From Alteromonas sp047556435 (GTDB taxonomy: Bacteria > Pseudomonadota > Gammaproteobacteria > Enterobacterales > Alteromonadaceae), in NCBI RefSeq assembly GCF_047556435.1, contig NZ_CP180210.1:3596001-3660000 (forward strand): a stretch of DNA of 64,000 bases, given 5' to 3'. The position numbers and the translations under genes were made by a program. This document shows, in pieces, positions 1-9,409 of the stretch. Numbering within the stretch: the first letter of the stretch is position 1; each line of letters starts with the position of its first letter. The notes under the pieces are model-generated. The model saw only the letters and a program-made list of their open reading frames with translations, was not told the DNA's origin and ran no database searches.

Positions 1-186
1 GTTTTATTAATAAAAAATATAAAAGTTCGTTTTTCAGAACCATTACCATTGACTAAAATGGTGACAAATACCATACTATATGGCAAGTGGATTGAGCATT
101 CTCGGTCGGCGTCAAAACCTCGGTGGATTCATCGGGTTTTTTCGCTTTTTGGAACAGAGAAAGATTTCATGCAGATTCCTACGTAG
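1..186 (+). CDS. possible 3' end of an unknown gene, cut by window edge
   Basis: A plus-strand frame is open from the first base of the window to a TAG at 184-186, 61 codons in all, with an internal ATG at 58. The peptide is basic and contains tryptophans (KWIEHSR, KPRWIHRVF), which looks more like protein than random translation. I do not recognise a family. It converges on the minus-strand ATPase gene that ends at 284. It may be the C-terminus of a gene lying mostly outside the window, or chance open frame in AT-rich DNA. Confidence 0.3.
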   Translation, partial: VLLIKNIKVRFSEPLPLTKMVTNTILYGKWIEHSRSASKPRWIHRVFSLFGTEKDFMQIPT

Positions 187-283
187 TTTTCTTTACCACT
201 TGCGTCCTACCAAGTAAAACTTGTAATCTTTATTTGAGAACTATGTCATGAATCTCGATATGGATAAAACGTGATTATAGTCA

Positions 284-1888
284 CTAGTGTTTAACTCCAA
301 ATTCGTCACAAATTGTCAAAAAATCAGGTAGGTAAGAGCTAGTTAAAATTCGACTATCTGTGTGAGAACTATAATCTAATGCGTTAATCGAACCATATGT
401 CTCGTATTTATCATTGCTATATTCCTCCTTCTTCAAGGTAGCAGTTACAATGACTTGATTATCGAGAGCCTCGAAGACTTCAATCATCTTCTGTTCTTTC
501 GAACTTGACAATTCCCTATCCCTAAACGAATCAATGATGATTGGAAATTTGTGTTTAAAAACAGCGTAAAAGGCATAGAGCTTAGCAAAATAAAACTCTT
601 GCTCTTCACTTCCGGAGTAATTTACTGACTTCTTAGTAAACAAATCTGTAAATACTTGCACTCCTGATTCATCAACAACTTTGTAGATGGCATTCATCGT
701 TTCAACAATGGTTGAGATCAATTGTTTCTGTTTGACTGAAAGCCCTTCTTGTTTGCTGCTGGACGCTTGGATTTTTTGAGTTAATAAATTAATTTCACGT
801 TGCTTGGCTTGGCGTTCTTTGTCCAAACTACCTGTATTTTTTAACTCGTCTGAAAACAATATGACATCTCTCAGGTCAGGGGTGACCTGTGATAGTTCAT
901 TGTTGAGCCGCTCTTGAACAACAGACATTTCGTAGTTAATACGCGACAATAGTTCTTTCTTTGTTTTAATTTTACTGTCTAAAGAATCCAGAATTGAGTT
1001 TCTAACTTCTTTGTTACTGATATCAAAAGTTACTTCTTTAGATTTGTAGGAAATATTTTCACTACCGCAGTCGTCACAAGATACTTTACCTATTGAAATC
1101 GCTCTATTTAATGAGTTCAACTCTGCTTGCAAGTTTAAGTGGTGGTTTAGGCGCGTATTTTCTGAATACAATTGTTTTCGTAAAGCTACTAACTGTTCAT
1201 GCAACATTCTTAAACGTTGTTCTTGCTCTTTAAACGCACTATAACTTGCGGAAGACTTCACATTTTCCAAAACGGCTTTACTGATATTGAAGCGGTCAAT
1301 CTCTTTGCCGAGTTTACTTTCAATTGCTCTAAGTTGTTTCAACTCATCTTTTAACTGCTTTAGCTGTTCGTTCGACAGCTCAGTACCAGATAACCCTTTT
1401 AAAGCGAACAACATCTCGACAAAATCGGACTTAGTGTAAAACCCGCTATTGAATATGCTCGAAGTATCTCGCTTGTCTTGACCAACGAAGAAAAGCTGCA
1501 AAAAGAGGCTCAAATCAACGAGCTTTGGTAAGCCTTTGTGGATAATTTCAGGGAGTTTAAATATGTGTTGATTAAAAAAATATTTAAATTCAGAAACTGA
1601 CTCCAGAATGTGTAGCTGCTTGTTAACTAAAATCGAAAATGTCGTATGTTTTCTGAGCACTTTGAACGTTCTACCTTCGACATCAAACTCTAGGAAAAAG
1701 TAATGTTCTGAATTTTCGAAGCCAGCTGGAAAGATGGGTTCGTTTCCCAGTGCAAACATTATCCCCTGTAATACAAGGGTCTTGCCCTTGTTGTTGTCAT
1801 CACTAAAAATAATATTAACTTCAGCGCCAAAGCGCTTTTCAACAAAGGCAGCTTTACTATTTCCAAAAGCAAACTTTCTAATTATCAC
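284..1888 (-). CDS. short Rad50/SMC-like ATPase with zinc-hook CxxC, probable defence gene
   Basis: 534 residues with the layout of a small SMC/Rad50-type ATPase. A Walker A variant, DNNKGKT, ends at about residue 37 (the first glycine of the usual motif is Asp). Two coiled-coil-like stretches (about 170-265 and 290-400) flank a single CDDC at 271-274, almost exactly the midpoint, as in a zinc hook. An ABC-signature-like SGSEEQ lies near 425 and a Walker B-like stretch FPIIIDS near 448-454; the usual catalytic Glu after the Asp is Ser. Its start overlaps the end of the upstream gene by 11 nt, so the two are translationally coupled as the last genes of the hsd operon. Known relatives in architecture are the SMC-like subunits of Lamassu/Ddm and ABC-three-component defence systems. 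Membership in any of these is inference; the ATPase fold and hook are read from sequence. Confidence 0.75.
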   Translation of the reverse strand: MIIRKFAFGNSKAAFVEKRFGAEVNIIFSDDNNKGKTLVLQGIMFALGNEPIFPAGFENSEHYFFLEFDVEGRTFKVLRKHTTFSILVNKQLHILESVSEFKYFFNQHIFKLPEIIHKGLPKLVDLSLFLQLFFVGQDKRDTSSIFNSGFYTKSDFVEMLFALKGLSGTELSNEQLKQLKDELKQLRAIESKLGKEIDRFNISKAVLENVKSSASYSAFKEQEQRLRMLHEQLVALRKQLYSENTRLNHHLNLQAELNSLNRAISIGKVSCDDCGSENISYKSKEVTFDISNKEVRNSILDSLDSKIKTKKELLSRINYEMSVVQERLNNELSQVTPDLRDVILFSDELKNTGSLDKERQAKQREINLLTQKIQASSSKQEGLSVKQKQLISTIVETMNAIYKVVDESGVQVFTDLFTKKSVNYSGSEEQEFYFAKLYAFYAVFKHKFPIIIDSFRDRELSSSKEQKMIEVFEALDNQVIVTATLKKEEYSNDKYETYGSINALDYSSHTDSRILTSSYLPDFLTICDEFGVKH

Positions 1889-2897
1889 TTAATAATCCAT
1901 CCCTAATCATAGCTACGAGGAACCTAGTAGCATCCATATCAATATGCGCAGTGCGCTCGATAAGCTTTTCATCAATTGACTCTGTGACTTGGTGCACTTT
2001 TCTAGTTGAATCACCGTCAAACTCTTTAAAAATAGCCGCGAACAAGCGCCAGAAGTTTTTTTGGTTGTTTTTGTCGAAAAATGCTCTACTAAGTGCAGCA
2101 TTCTGTTCAAATATGTGATCTTCGATTTCTTCTTCGTCGAGACTCCGTGTGAAAATTGCGTAACTACTTGGTAAATAGTTTCCTCTCGAAAAAACATCTC
2201 CACCGATCAGGCGGTTTAAGACGAATACTTGGAGTTTCTCGCTTGTAAGGTGTCTGTCTAGTTGAAGAACCTCATTAGGACGTGTAATTCTAGTATTTTC
2301 GATATCAGAGTTTTTTAGGCTTGTTTGTTTGTCTCGGATTTCTTTAAAGATTGCGGAATAAAAGCTGTCGCTATTCAATTTTAAAGATTTAAATTGCATT
2401 ATTCTTTTTACGTAAGTGCATTCATCTGTTCTATCTTCAACAAATAAAACCTTTGCCAGAAACCCTGATAAATCTATATCTTCTTCTAGGTTTGCGGCAC
2501 TTTTAAGACCTTCAATTACTTTGAACCGCTGCGCCTCTTTAAAGTTATCAATTTCATAACAGGAAAGAGTTGAGTTATTTAAATACTGCTCACCCAGAGG
2601 TGGCATAAAAAATATAAACTCTTGAAAGAATGGGCTAAATACAGAAACATAATTTTTGTATAAGGTGATCAGATAACGCCCAATTTTTCTTGGAGTTAAG
2701 CTTTTTTCACCTTTGGCTTGGACATCCCAGATACTTTCCTTATCAGACATCCCCCCTACATCGTTAAAGCAATCTACAGTGAATACTGTAATTTCGTTAT
2801 ACTTTTTACCCTTTGCAGCCAAATACAAAAGTGATTTAGTTTCAAAAACCGAAGCCTTCAGATTATTGCGTTCTGTATTGGTAAAGGTGTATGTCAT
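1878..2897 (-). CDS. protein with PD-(D/E)XK-like N-terminus, partner of the ATPase
   Basis: 339 residues. The N-terminal 85 residues resemble the DUF4297/Cap4 type of restriction-endonuclease-like fold: an early helix (KSLLYLAAKGKKY), a strand with acidic residues (TVDCFNDVGG), then WDVQAKG, which fits the D-x-Q-x-K form of the nuclease motif, followed by a helix with tyrosines. The remaining 250 residues are mostly helical and charged with no motif I recognise. It begins 6 nt after hsdS ends and overlaps the ATPase gene by 11 nt. In Lamassu-type systems a Cap4-like nuclease works with an SMC-like ATPase, so a nuclease effector or adaptor role is inferred. It could instead be a non-catalytic middle component. 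Confidence 0.6.
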   Translation of the reverse strand: MTYTFTNTERNNLKASVFETKSLLYLAAKGKKYNEITVFTVDCFNDVGGMSDKESIWDVQAKGEKSLTPRKIGRYLITLYKNYVSVFSPFFQEFIFFMPPLGEQYLNNSTLSCYEIDNFKEAQRFKVIEGLKSAANLEEDIDLSGFLAKVLFVEDRTDECTYVKRIMQFKSLKLNSDSFYSAIFKEIRDKQTSLKNSDIENTRITRPNEVLQLDRHLTSEKLQVFVLNRLIGGDVFSRGNYLPSSYAIFTRSLDEEEIEDHIFEQNAALSRAFFDKNNQKNFWRLFAAIFKEFDGDSTRKVHQVTESIDEKLIERTAHIDMDATRFLVAMIRDGLLSDN

Positions 2898-2903
2898 AAA
2901 AAG

Positions 2904-4199
2904 TTAACTCACCAATTCACCGCGAAAAGCTTTCGCAAGGATCGATTGGGTTAGCTTTTCCAATCTTACTTTGGCAGCGTTATATTGCTTTTCAATAGTC
3001 TCCGCATGTTCAAATAATCCGCTAACTTTATCAACAATCGTCACCTGTTCTTTCTCACATGGCAATGGTACTGGCAGCTTTTCAAATATTGCTTTACCGA
3101 GTGTTGGAACACCTGTATTTGAGTTCATTTCTTTAAGGAGCCAATTTACAGTTTGTTCTTGCCTTAGAAGCCATAATAAATACTCCTTGTTTATTTTTCT
3201 GGCCCTAACAATGAATACTGTATGGCTATAAACATAATCGAAGCCCTTGGGTGCCATCCTTGCTAAACCCAATCTACCTTTTCTGGCAAAGATTATATCG
3301 TCTTCCAAAAACTTCGTTTTTTCTCTTCTTTCGAGAAAAAAGTCCCTACTTACTAATTTAGACTTGTCTGTAGTCCATGAGTCTAGTCCAACAAACTGTT
3401 GCGTTGACAGTATGGGAACGCCAGAGCTATCTGCTTTTGGATAACGATGAGAAGGATTTGGGTCTAAACATATTGAAACTTCCGATAAAGTTGATTGCTT
3501 CCAATCATCAATACTAACCCCATGCTCCTCACGCCAATCTCTAGTAAGTTCACCCGAAGTCGCAGCAGCAAGCACAGACTGGCGGAAGCGTTTTAAGATG
3601 GCGGGAATTTTGTCGAGGCGGGCCTGGGCGGCCTCAACTTTCGCGAGCACGCTATCGAGTTTGTCTGCGATGCGTTTTTGTTCTTCTAGTGGTGCTATAG
3701 GAACTTCTATTTTTTCATACTCTTTGAACTTCAGGTTGCGTAAATTGTTGCTGCCACCTTGATACTTAGTGACCTCACCACTTAAATAAAATGATTGAAG
3801 GTAGTAATTTAAATACCTTGATGAAACTGAATCTTGCGGCCTTGCCAAGCGAATAAAGTTCGTACATACAAGAGGCATGTTTTCGTGAACGTTGAGTGCT
3901 TGTTCGTCGATCAATATAGTTCGACCTACGGGTTGGTCAGGGCCTCCACCAGAGATTTCAATTAGTATATCGCCTTCTTGCAGCTTCCTTTTTTCGACAC
4001 TGCTGCTTTTAACCTTTCGTTCAACACTCGTTAGACCTTTCTCTTTCCTCCAGTTACGAAACTCCGTCCCTCGGATACAATAAACAGTCTCGAAGTCAGC
4101 ATCTGAATATTCAGGGTCTTTCCCCCAATCCCCCCCCAGAACAAATGAAAAAAGCTCTTTTAGCTGTTTGGACTCCCATCCCTTAGGCAACTCACTCAT
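2904..4199 (-). CDS. hsdS: type I restriction-modification specificity subunit HsdS
   Basis: 431 residues with the two-fold HsdS layout: target-recognition domain 1 (about 1-165), a central conserved helix region that starts with PLEEQKRIADKLD and ends near residue 220 with LAAATSGELT, target-recognition domain 2 (about 225-375), and a C-terminal conserved helix ending in SILAKAFRGELV. HsdS sets the bipartite DNA sequence recognised by the M2S methyltransferase and R2M2S2 nuclease. Its start overlaps the hsdM stop by 4 nt (ATGA). Both recognition domains appear full length. The central conserved part looks GC-richer than the recognition domains, as expected where only the recognition domains are exchanged. 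Confidence 0.95.
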   Translation of the reverse strand: MSELPKGWESKQLKELFSFVLGGDWGKDPEYSDADFETVYCIRGTEFRNWRKEKGLTSVERKVKSSSVEKRKLQEGDILIEISGGGPDQPVGRTILIDEQALNVHENMPLVCTNFIRLARPQDSVSSRYLNYYLQSFYLSGEVTKYQGGSNNLRNLKFKEYEKIEVPIAPLEEQKRIADKLDSVLAKVEAAQARLDKIPAILKRFRQSVLAAATSGELTRDWREEHGVSIDDWKQSTLSEVSICLDPNPSHRYPKADSSGVPILSTQQFVGLDSWTTDKSKLVSRDFFLERREKTKFLEDDIIFARKGRLGLARMAPKGFDYVYSHTVFIVRARKINKEYLLWLLRQEQTVNWLLKEMNSNTGVPTLGKAIFEKLPVPLPCEKEQVTIVDKVSGLFEHAETIEKQYNAAKVRLEKLTQSILAKAFRGELVS

Positions 4200-5704
4200 A
4201 GCACAACCTCTTCCGAAGCCTCTGCCACATCCAACTCAACCAAAATCGACTGTAAATCAGTGATAGCACCTGCTAGCTCTTCAATTGCCTCATTAATCAA
4301 GACATCTGGCTCAGGCAATTTAGAAGCATCCTCTACGCTATCGTCGCGAATCCAAGCCAAATCCAGTGAGTCTTCTTTCGCTGCAATTTCTTCGCGAGTG
4401 AATTTACGTAGGCGACAGGTATCGACATCACCCACATCACTGCCGTTTTGATGATTTTCGATAAACGCTTGTCGCTGAGCTTCATCAACCTGAGTAAGGT
4501 CGCTGCCTACTGCCTCGTAAAACTCATCGAAATGAGCTTTGGTTAACACGGTACGTTTGCCAAACTGCGGCATGTTCGCTCGCATATCGTAAACCCACAC
4601 ATTTTGGGTGTTACCTGTGTCTTGATTCACATCTTTTGGCTTGTCGAAAAACAGCACATTTGTTTTTACACCCGCCGCGTAGAAAATCCCTGTAGGCAAA
4701 CGAAGGATGGTATGCAGGTTACACTTTTCCATTAAATCGTTACGTATCTTGCGGCCTGTAGAGCCTTCGAACAAAACGTTATCAGGTAGCACTACTGCTA
4801 CTCGCCCACCAGGTTTAAGCATGGTTTGGTACATAGCGTGAAGAAAGGCTAACTGCTTATTACTAGTGTAATGTACCAGGTCGTCACGGGTTGGCACGCC
4901 CCCTCCCTGCTTTGTGCCAAAAGGCGGATTGGCTAGAATAAGCGAGGCTTTCGGTAGCGCTTTACCTTCGTTTGATAAGGTATCGCCGTAAAGTACACCT
5001 GCGTTGTCATCGTCAATCGCTAAGTCGTGCAGCATTAGATTCATCATTGCCAAGCGGCGTGTATCGGGTACTAATTCCATACCGAAGAAGGTTTTATGCT
5101 GGTACTTGTCGTATGCAGTTTCCGAAAGGCTTGAGATATCGTTGTGTTCTTCTAAATACTTATGCGCAGCGATGATAAACCCGCCTGTGCCAGCTGTTGG
5201 ATCCACTACAACGTCGTCTAGCGTTGGGCGCATTAGCTTTACCATGGCATCAATAAGCACCCTTGGCGTGAAATACTGGCCTGCGCCCGACTTCTTCTCA
5301 CTTGCATTGATTTCCAGCAAGCCTTCGTACATATCGCCCAAGCCTTCTGCTTTGGCTGAGTACCAGTCTAGCTTGTCGATTTCGGTTACCAACTTATTGA
5401 GTGTTGCTGGTTTACGAATACATGTTGCTGCATCAGCAAAAATCGCTTTTGTAATTAACGAGCCATGTGAACCAAGGTGAATAAGTAGCTTTTTGTATTC
5501 TTCTAGGCGTGTCGCTGCGTTGAAGTTTTCAATATCGCTCCAGCGATAATTCTCAGGAATAAGGCTATCCTGCCCTGTTTCTTCAACCATCTTGAGAAAT
5601 ATTAGATAAGTTAATTCGTTCAGGTACTCGTGGTAAGTTACGCCGTCATCGCGCAAGACGTGACAAAGGTTCCATAACTTGCTGATTAAATCTTGTGTGC
5701 TCAT
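4196..5704 (-). CDS. hsdM: type I restriction-modification DNA methyltransferase HsdM
   Basis: 502 residues, usual length for HsdM. An N-terminal helical HsdM_N domain (about 5-130) is followed by QYFTPR near 143-148, the AdoMet-binding motif DPTAGTGGF (168-176) and the catalytic motif IV NPPFG (259-263) of N6-adenine methyltransferases. It methylates adenine in the HsdS-defined site and, with HsdR, forms the restriction complex. It lies 38 nt after hsdR and overlaps hsdS by 4 nt, so the genes form one minus-strand operon. Nothing looks broken. Confidence 0.96.
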   Translation of the reverse strand: MSTQDLISKLWNLCHVLRDDGVTYHEYLNELTYLIFLKMVEETGQDSLIPENYRWSDIENFNAATRLEEYKKLLIHLGSHGSLITKAIFADAATCIRKPATLNKLVTEIDKLDWYSAKAEGLGDMYEGLLEINASEKKSGAGQYFTPRVLIDAMVKLMRPTLDDVVVDPTAGTGGFIIAAHKYLEEHNDISSLSETAYDKYQHKTFFGMELVPDTRRLAMMNLMLHDLAIDDDNAGVLYGDTLSNEGKALPKASLILANPPFGTKQGGGVPTRDDLVHYTSNKQLAFLHAMYQTMLKPGGRVAVVLPDNVLFEGSTGRKIRNDLMEKCNLHTILRLPTGIFYAAGVKTNVLFFDKPKDVNQDTGNTQNVWVYDMRANMPQFGKRTVLTKAHFDEFYEAVGSDLTQVDEAQRQAFIENHQNGSDVGDVDTCRLRKFTREEIAAKEDSLDLAWIRDDSVEDASKLPEPDVLINEAIEELAGAITDLQSILVELDVAEASEEVVL

Positions 5705-5742
5705 ACTACTGTCTCTTATTTTGTTCGTTGCACAGCCCGAAA

Positions 5743-8700
5743 TCAGGCTGTCGCTTTATCATCTGTATAGCCGCCGTCATCATCGTTAACCCACAGTGCT
5801 CGATTAAACTGGGCGAGGATGTCGGTGATAGGTTGATCGAAGAGTCTGTTGGCGCGATTGATGCCACCAAGTCTTTGCTTGAAGATACCTTCATTCAAGT
5901 TGGCTTCATCGACAATGATGTTAGCTTTCATTTGCTTGGCAATGGTGCTTAACCAGTCCCGCTGGGGTGTTTTCCACGGCTGACTTGCAAGTATTCTATC
6001 TAATGCTCTATCTACTCGTTGTTCGTATGGGATAAGGGCTTCACCTATTGCGGCTTGGCGAATGTAACCAATAATTCTAGCGGCAATATCTTCGTTTCGA
6101 ACTTCCTTCCACGCAGCCTTAAGATCTTCTTCTCTAAACTCGTTTTTTTCAAGTTCTAATGCTAATTGTTTCAAGCTTTCACGGGTTAATTCCCACGGAC
6201 GTTGAATGACTGTTTGTATAGCAACCATTCTATTGCTATTGGCATTCACGAAGTCGTTAAAGGCAGTTAGGTAGTCTTCTGGCTTCTGACCGCTGCCATA
6301 ACCTGTTGAGGTATCGAGCACCTCGTCTTCGTGCTCAGAAACCACAATTCGATTAAACCCACCCGTGCCCTTCACTTTCATATCGAGCAGTTCGCCTAAG
6401 CCTGGATTATTTAAAAACCAGTCTGCTACTTCCTGCACAGGCTTTGCTTTTAATTCTTGCGCAAACTCCTGAGGCGGCTTACCTACGATGCGCTCGAATT
6501 CGCTTTGCTGGGTTTCAGTAAGGTAGCGCTTCTTACTTTGAAGCTTACTCAGAAATTGGTCTTTCGCGAGTTCCTGAAGTTTGCTGTCTTTACCCTCTTT
6601 AATCTCGCTTTCTAGCTTGCTAAAAGTAATGTCTACGTTCGTGACCACGGGCTTCATGGTGTTCACTTTTTCGAGCTGTTTGTAAATGTCTACAGCATCG
6701 TAAATACGGAACCGCTCTTTAGCGATGTCGTCACAGCGACGCGTAGCACGGCCTAACATTTGCTCGTAAAGAATACGACTGTTCACGCGGCGCATGAATA
6801 CAAGGTTGCAAATGGAGGGCACGTCCACGCCAGTGGTCAACAGGTCTACCGTGACTACAATGTTGGGGAGACGGTCATTCTTATAACGCCTGATAAGCTG
6901 GAGCGGCTTATCGGATGCACCCGTTATTTTCATGATAGCGTCATCGTCAACGGCCCCGTGATAAAGCTCACACGCGTCCTTAAGCGCCTCTACCATCTCA
7001 TCAGCGTGTTTGTCAGTTACACAAAATATGAGTGTTTTTTCTTGTGAGTATGGGTCGATTGAATCACTTTCTATCAGCCACTTTGCTATCGCTTTGGTAA
7101 ACTCTGGTGCTATTACTTTTCTATTGAACTGCGCAACATCAAAATCGAGTTCATCGGGTGTGTGAATGAGTTCAAGTTGATTGGTTTGCGGGTCGTAAAC
7201 CTGCACTTCTTCATTCACATTGTAGTGAATACCATCGGTGTTGAGTTTGGTATGAATTCTTACAGGAGGTAGATGGTCAACCAGATAGCCATCAATTACC
7301 GCTTCGGTATAGCTATAAGAGAATACAGGGTCGCCAAAGATATCGGTAGTATGTATGGCAGGCGTTGCTGTTAACCCAATTTTAAATGCATCGAAGTAGT
7401 CTATTACAGCGCGATATTTTGAAACATAATCTTGCTGATCTCTAAACTTTACCTCGGTTTCACTTAGCTCTCGGTCTAACAGATAACCACGGTGACACTC
7501 ATCCACTACGATGCAGTCATACTGCCCTACACCTGGCTTAGTCGCATCTTCTGACGGGTACATAATACGCTTAACCAAACCTTGCACTGTAGCTACGTGT
7601 ACTTTGGTGTCGTCATCAGGCGTGGGTTTTGGATTTTTTTCTGGCTCCATGCCCAACACGTCAAAAGTATCTGCAAACGTGTTGAGGTTTTCCATGCGTA
7701 CTTCACCAAAATCGACGGTAGCCTGAACGCCAAGAGCACTGCGGTCTACCAGAAACAGGATTCGGCGAAAACGTTCGGCTTTTAGAAGGCGGTACACCAG
7801 CGCAATACAGGTTTTTGTTTTACCTGTTCCGGTTGCCATTGCTACAAGCGCACGCTCTTTCTCATCTTTAATAGCTTGCTCAACGCTTTGAATAGCTTTT
7901 TTCTGATAGTCACGTAGCTGAAGTTCGTACTCAAAACCCATCTCATCAAGTTGTGCATTAGCTTTCTGAGGCGTCTGGCGAAGATAGGTTTTAATCTCTT
8001 GCGGGGAATACCAGCCCTTTAACGCTTTGCGGCGATTAGTGGTATCACGAACGTCTAAAAACCAGATCCCGCTTTCTTGCTCCAATTGTTTTAAGTACGC
8101 GCGGCCATTGGTTGCGAATGTAAGCGGTACTTTGAATTCGCCGTATTCTGTCACTTCAATATCATCAGTTAACGATGCAATACCTTTTGCATAACGTTTG
8201 GCCTGGTCGATAGCGCCATATACATTCCTGGCATTTTTCTTTGCTTCGACGACAGCCACCAACGTTGTGTCAATAAAGAGTGCGTAATCCGCTGGCCCAG
8301 AATCTGTGGGCCACTCGGCAATAGCACGGTTTTTATTGGGTTCTGGGCGAGCGCCTTTGGAATAGCGTAAGTTCTCTGTATCAGCTTCCCAACCTGCATC
8401 AATGAGTTGCTGGTCAATGATGACACGGGTCTCCGCTTCATCCATTTCAAAGTGGGACTTTTCTATGCGTTGAAGCTCAGCGGCCTGCTGCTCTTTTGGT
8501 TGCGATTTAAAATGATCAAAGTTGTCTTTATTTTCACGCTCAACTTCAGCGCGATAGTTGGCAAGCGCTTCTTCTTGTTCTTGAGCTAACTGTTCCCATA
8601 TCTCACGCTCTTCCGCCATTCGCTCTGCACGAAGGCGCTCAGCCTCGGCTTTTTCATGCTCAATTTGACTAAGCTTTTCCGCTACCTTTATGCGGTCTGA

Positions 8701-9195
8701 TGTGCGTTGAGATTCGGTAGTAATTTGCGACAGCTTCTCTTCAAGCTGACGAACATAATCAGATGGATCTTCTGGCTTTACGAACTTCGACTTTTTAAAG
8801 CCTTTAGCTTTTTCGCCTCCAAAAGTTGAATGGAACCAACTTGCAAGAGAGTGACCTATTATCAGTGCTTTCAGTGCGTCACGATGCGTTGAACTATCGA
8901 ACTCATGCGTAGCGTTATTCCCGAGAAACTTAAGGTCATAAAATGCTTCTCTTACATTCGGTTCTAACCTAAGTGTGTAATCTAAATCTTTAAGGAGATT
9001 GTGTTGTGTAACCTCTTTGCCAAATTCAACGCCCACACGGGCTGCAATATTCTGAGCAATGGCTTCGCCGAGTTGGCGCATTTTGATAAGAGTTGTATTA
9101 GGATCAGAGGAGAAGTTACGCTCAGCACTTGCTGCGAGGTTGTAAAACCAAACTCCGTGTGCTTTAAGAAACCCGAAATTGCTTGTGAATACCAT
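5743..9195 (-). CDS. hsdR: type I restriction endonuclease subunit HsdR (EcoEI-like)
   Basis: 1150 residues. Order: DUF4145-like N-terminus (about 10-125), a charged coiled coil (about 145-245), the HSDR_N nuclease domain with PADYALF at 301-307 and VVEAKK at 315-320 (D...E-x-K), then a DEAD-like translocase with Walker A ATGTGKT (454-460) and DECH (565-568), TATPA, and helicase C-terminal motifs (TVDLLTTGVDVP, EQMLGRATR). The C-terminus matches the EcoEI-type R subunit end. It cuts DNA after ATP-driven translocation when the site is unmethylated. It is the first gene of the five-gene minus-strand operon; the start at 9195 is the first Met of the DUF4145-like domain. Confidence 0.96.
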   Translation of the reverse strand: MVFTSNFGFLKAHGVWFYNLAASAERNFSSDPNTTLIKMRQLGEAIAQNIAARVGVEFGKEVTQHNLLKDLDYTLRLEPNVREAFYDLKFLGNNATHEFDSSTHRDALKALIIGHSLASWFHSTFGGEKAKGFKKSKFVKPEDPSDYVRQLEEKLSQITTESQRTSDRIKVAEKLSQIEHEKAEAERLRAERMAEEREIWEQLAQEQEEALANYRAEVERENKDNFDHFKSQPKEQQAAELQRIEKSHFEMDEAETRVIIDQQLIDAGWEADTENLRYSKGARPEPNKNRAIAEWPTDSGPADYALFIDTTLVAVVEAKKNARNVYGAIDQAKRYAKGIASLTDDIEVTEYGEFKVPLTFATNGRAYLKQLEQESGIWFLDVRDTTNRRKALKGWYSPQEIKTYLRQTPQKANAQLDEMGFEYELQLRDYQKKAIQSVEQAIKDEKERALVAMATGTGKTKTCIALVYRLLKAERFRRILFLVDRSALGVQATVDFGEVRMENLNTFADTFDVLGMEPEKNPKPTPDDDTKVHVATVQGLVKRIMYPSEDATKPGVGQYDCIVVDECHRGYLLDRELSETEVKFRDQQDYVSKYRAVIDYFDAFKIGLTATPAIHTTDIFGDPVFSYSYTEAVIDGYLVDHLPPVRIHTKLNTDGIHYNVNEEVQVYDPQTNQLELIHTPDELDFDVAQFNRKVIAPEFTKAIAKWLIESDSIDPYSQEKTLIFCVTDKHADEMVEALKDACELYHGAVDDDAIMKITGASDKPLQLIRRYKNDRLPNIVVTVDLLTTGVDVPSICNLVFMRRVNSRILYEQMLGRATRRCDDIAKERFRIYDAVDIYKQLEKVNTMKPVVTNVDITFSKLESEIKEGKDSKLQELAKDQFLSKLQSKKRYLTETQQSEFERIVGKPPQEFAQELKAKPVQEVADWFLNNPGLGELLDMKVKGTGGFNRIVVSEHEDEVLDTSTGYGSGQKPEDYLTAFNDFVNANSNRMVAIQTVIQRPWELTRESLKQLALELEKNEFREEDLKAAWKEVRNEDIAARIIGYIRQAAIGEALIPYEQRVDRALDRILASQPWKTPQRDWLSTIAKQMKANIIVDEANLNEGIFKQRLGGINRANRLFDQPITDILAQFNRALWVNDDDGGYTDDKATA

Positions 9196-9360
9196 ACAAC
9201 TTTCCTTGTCTACTCAGATTACCGGACAAACTATATACTAAAGTAGAAAATGAATTAAGGTTTATGTGGTTGTCACGTGCTAACTCAGTGGAATTACGCT
9301 TTACAGATACGATATTGCGCTTTGCTGGAGAGTTTATTTTTTATAAAAGATTGCAGCTTG

Positions 9361-9390
9361 GCAATGAAAAAACGCCCGTGCGGGCGTTTA
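9361..9390 (-). terminator. rho-independent terminator
   Basis: A GC-rich hairpin, ACGCCCG with CGGGCGT and a 2-4 nt loop, is followed on the minus strand by a T-rich run. It lies 20 nt past the stop of the small membrane protein gene at 9410-9637. The hairpin is nearly symmetric and could also work on the plus strand. Confidence 0.8.
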
Positions 9391-9409
9391 ATTGTTTTTA
9401 CTAGTGACT

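Noticed and set aside
5004..5480. 158-codon plus-strand frame inside hsdM
   Set aside because: Fully antisense to a strongly supported gene; Ser-rich translation typical of a shadow frame.
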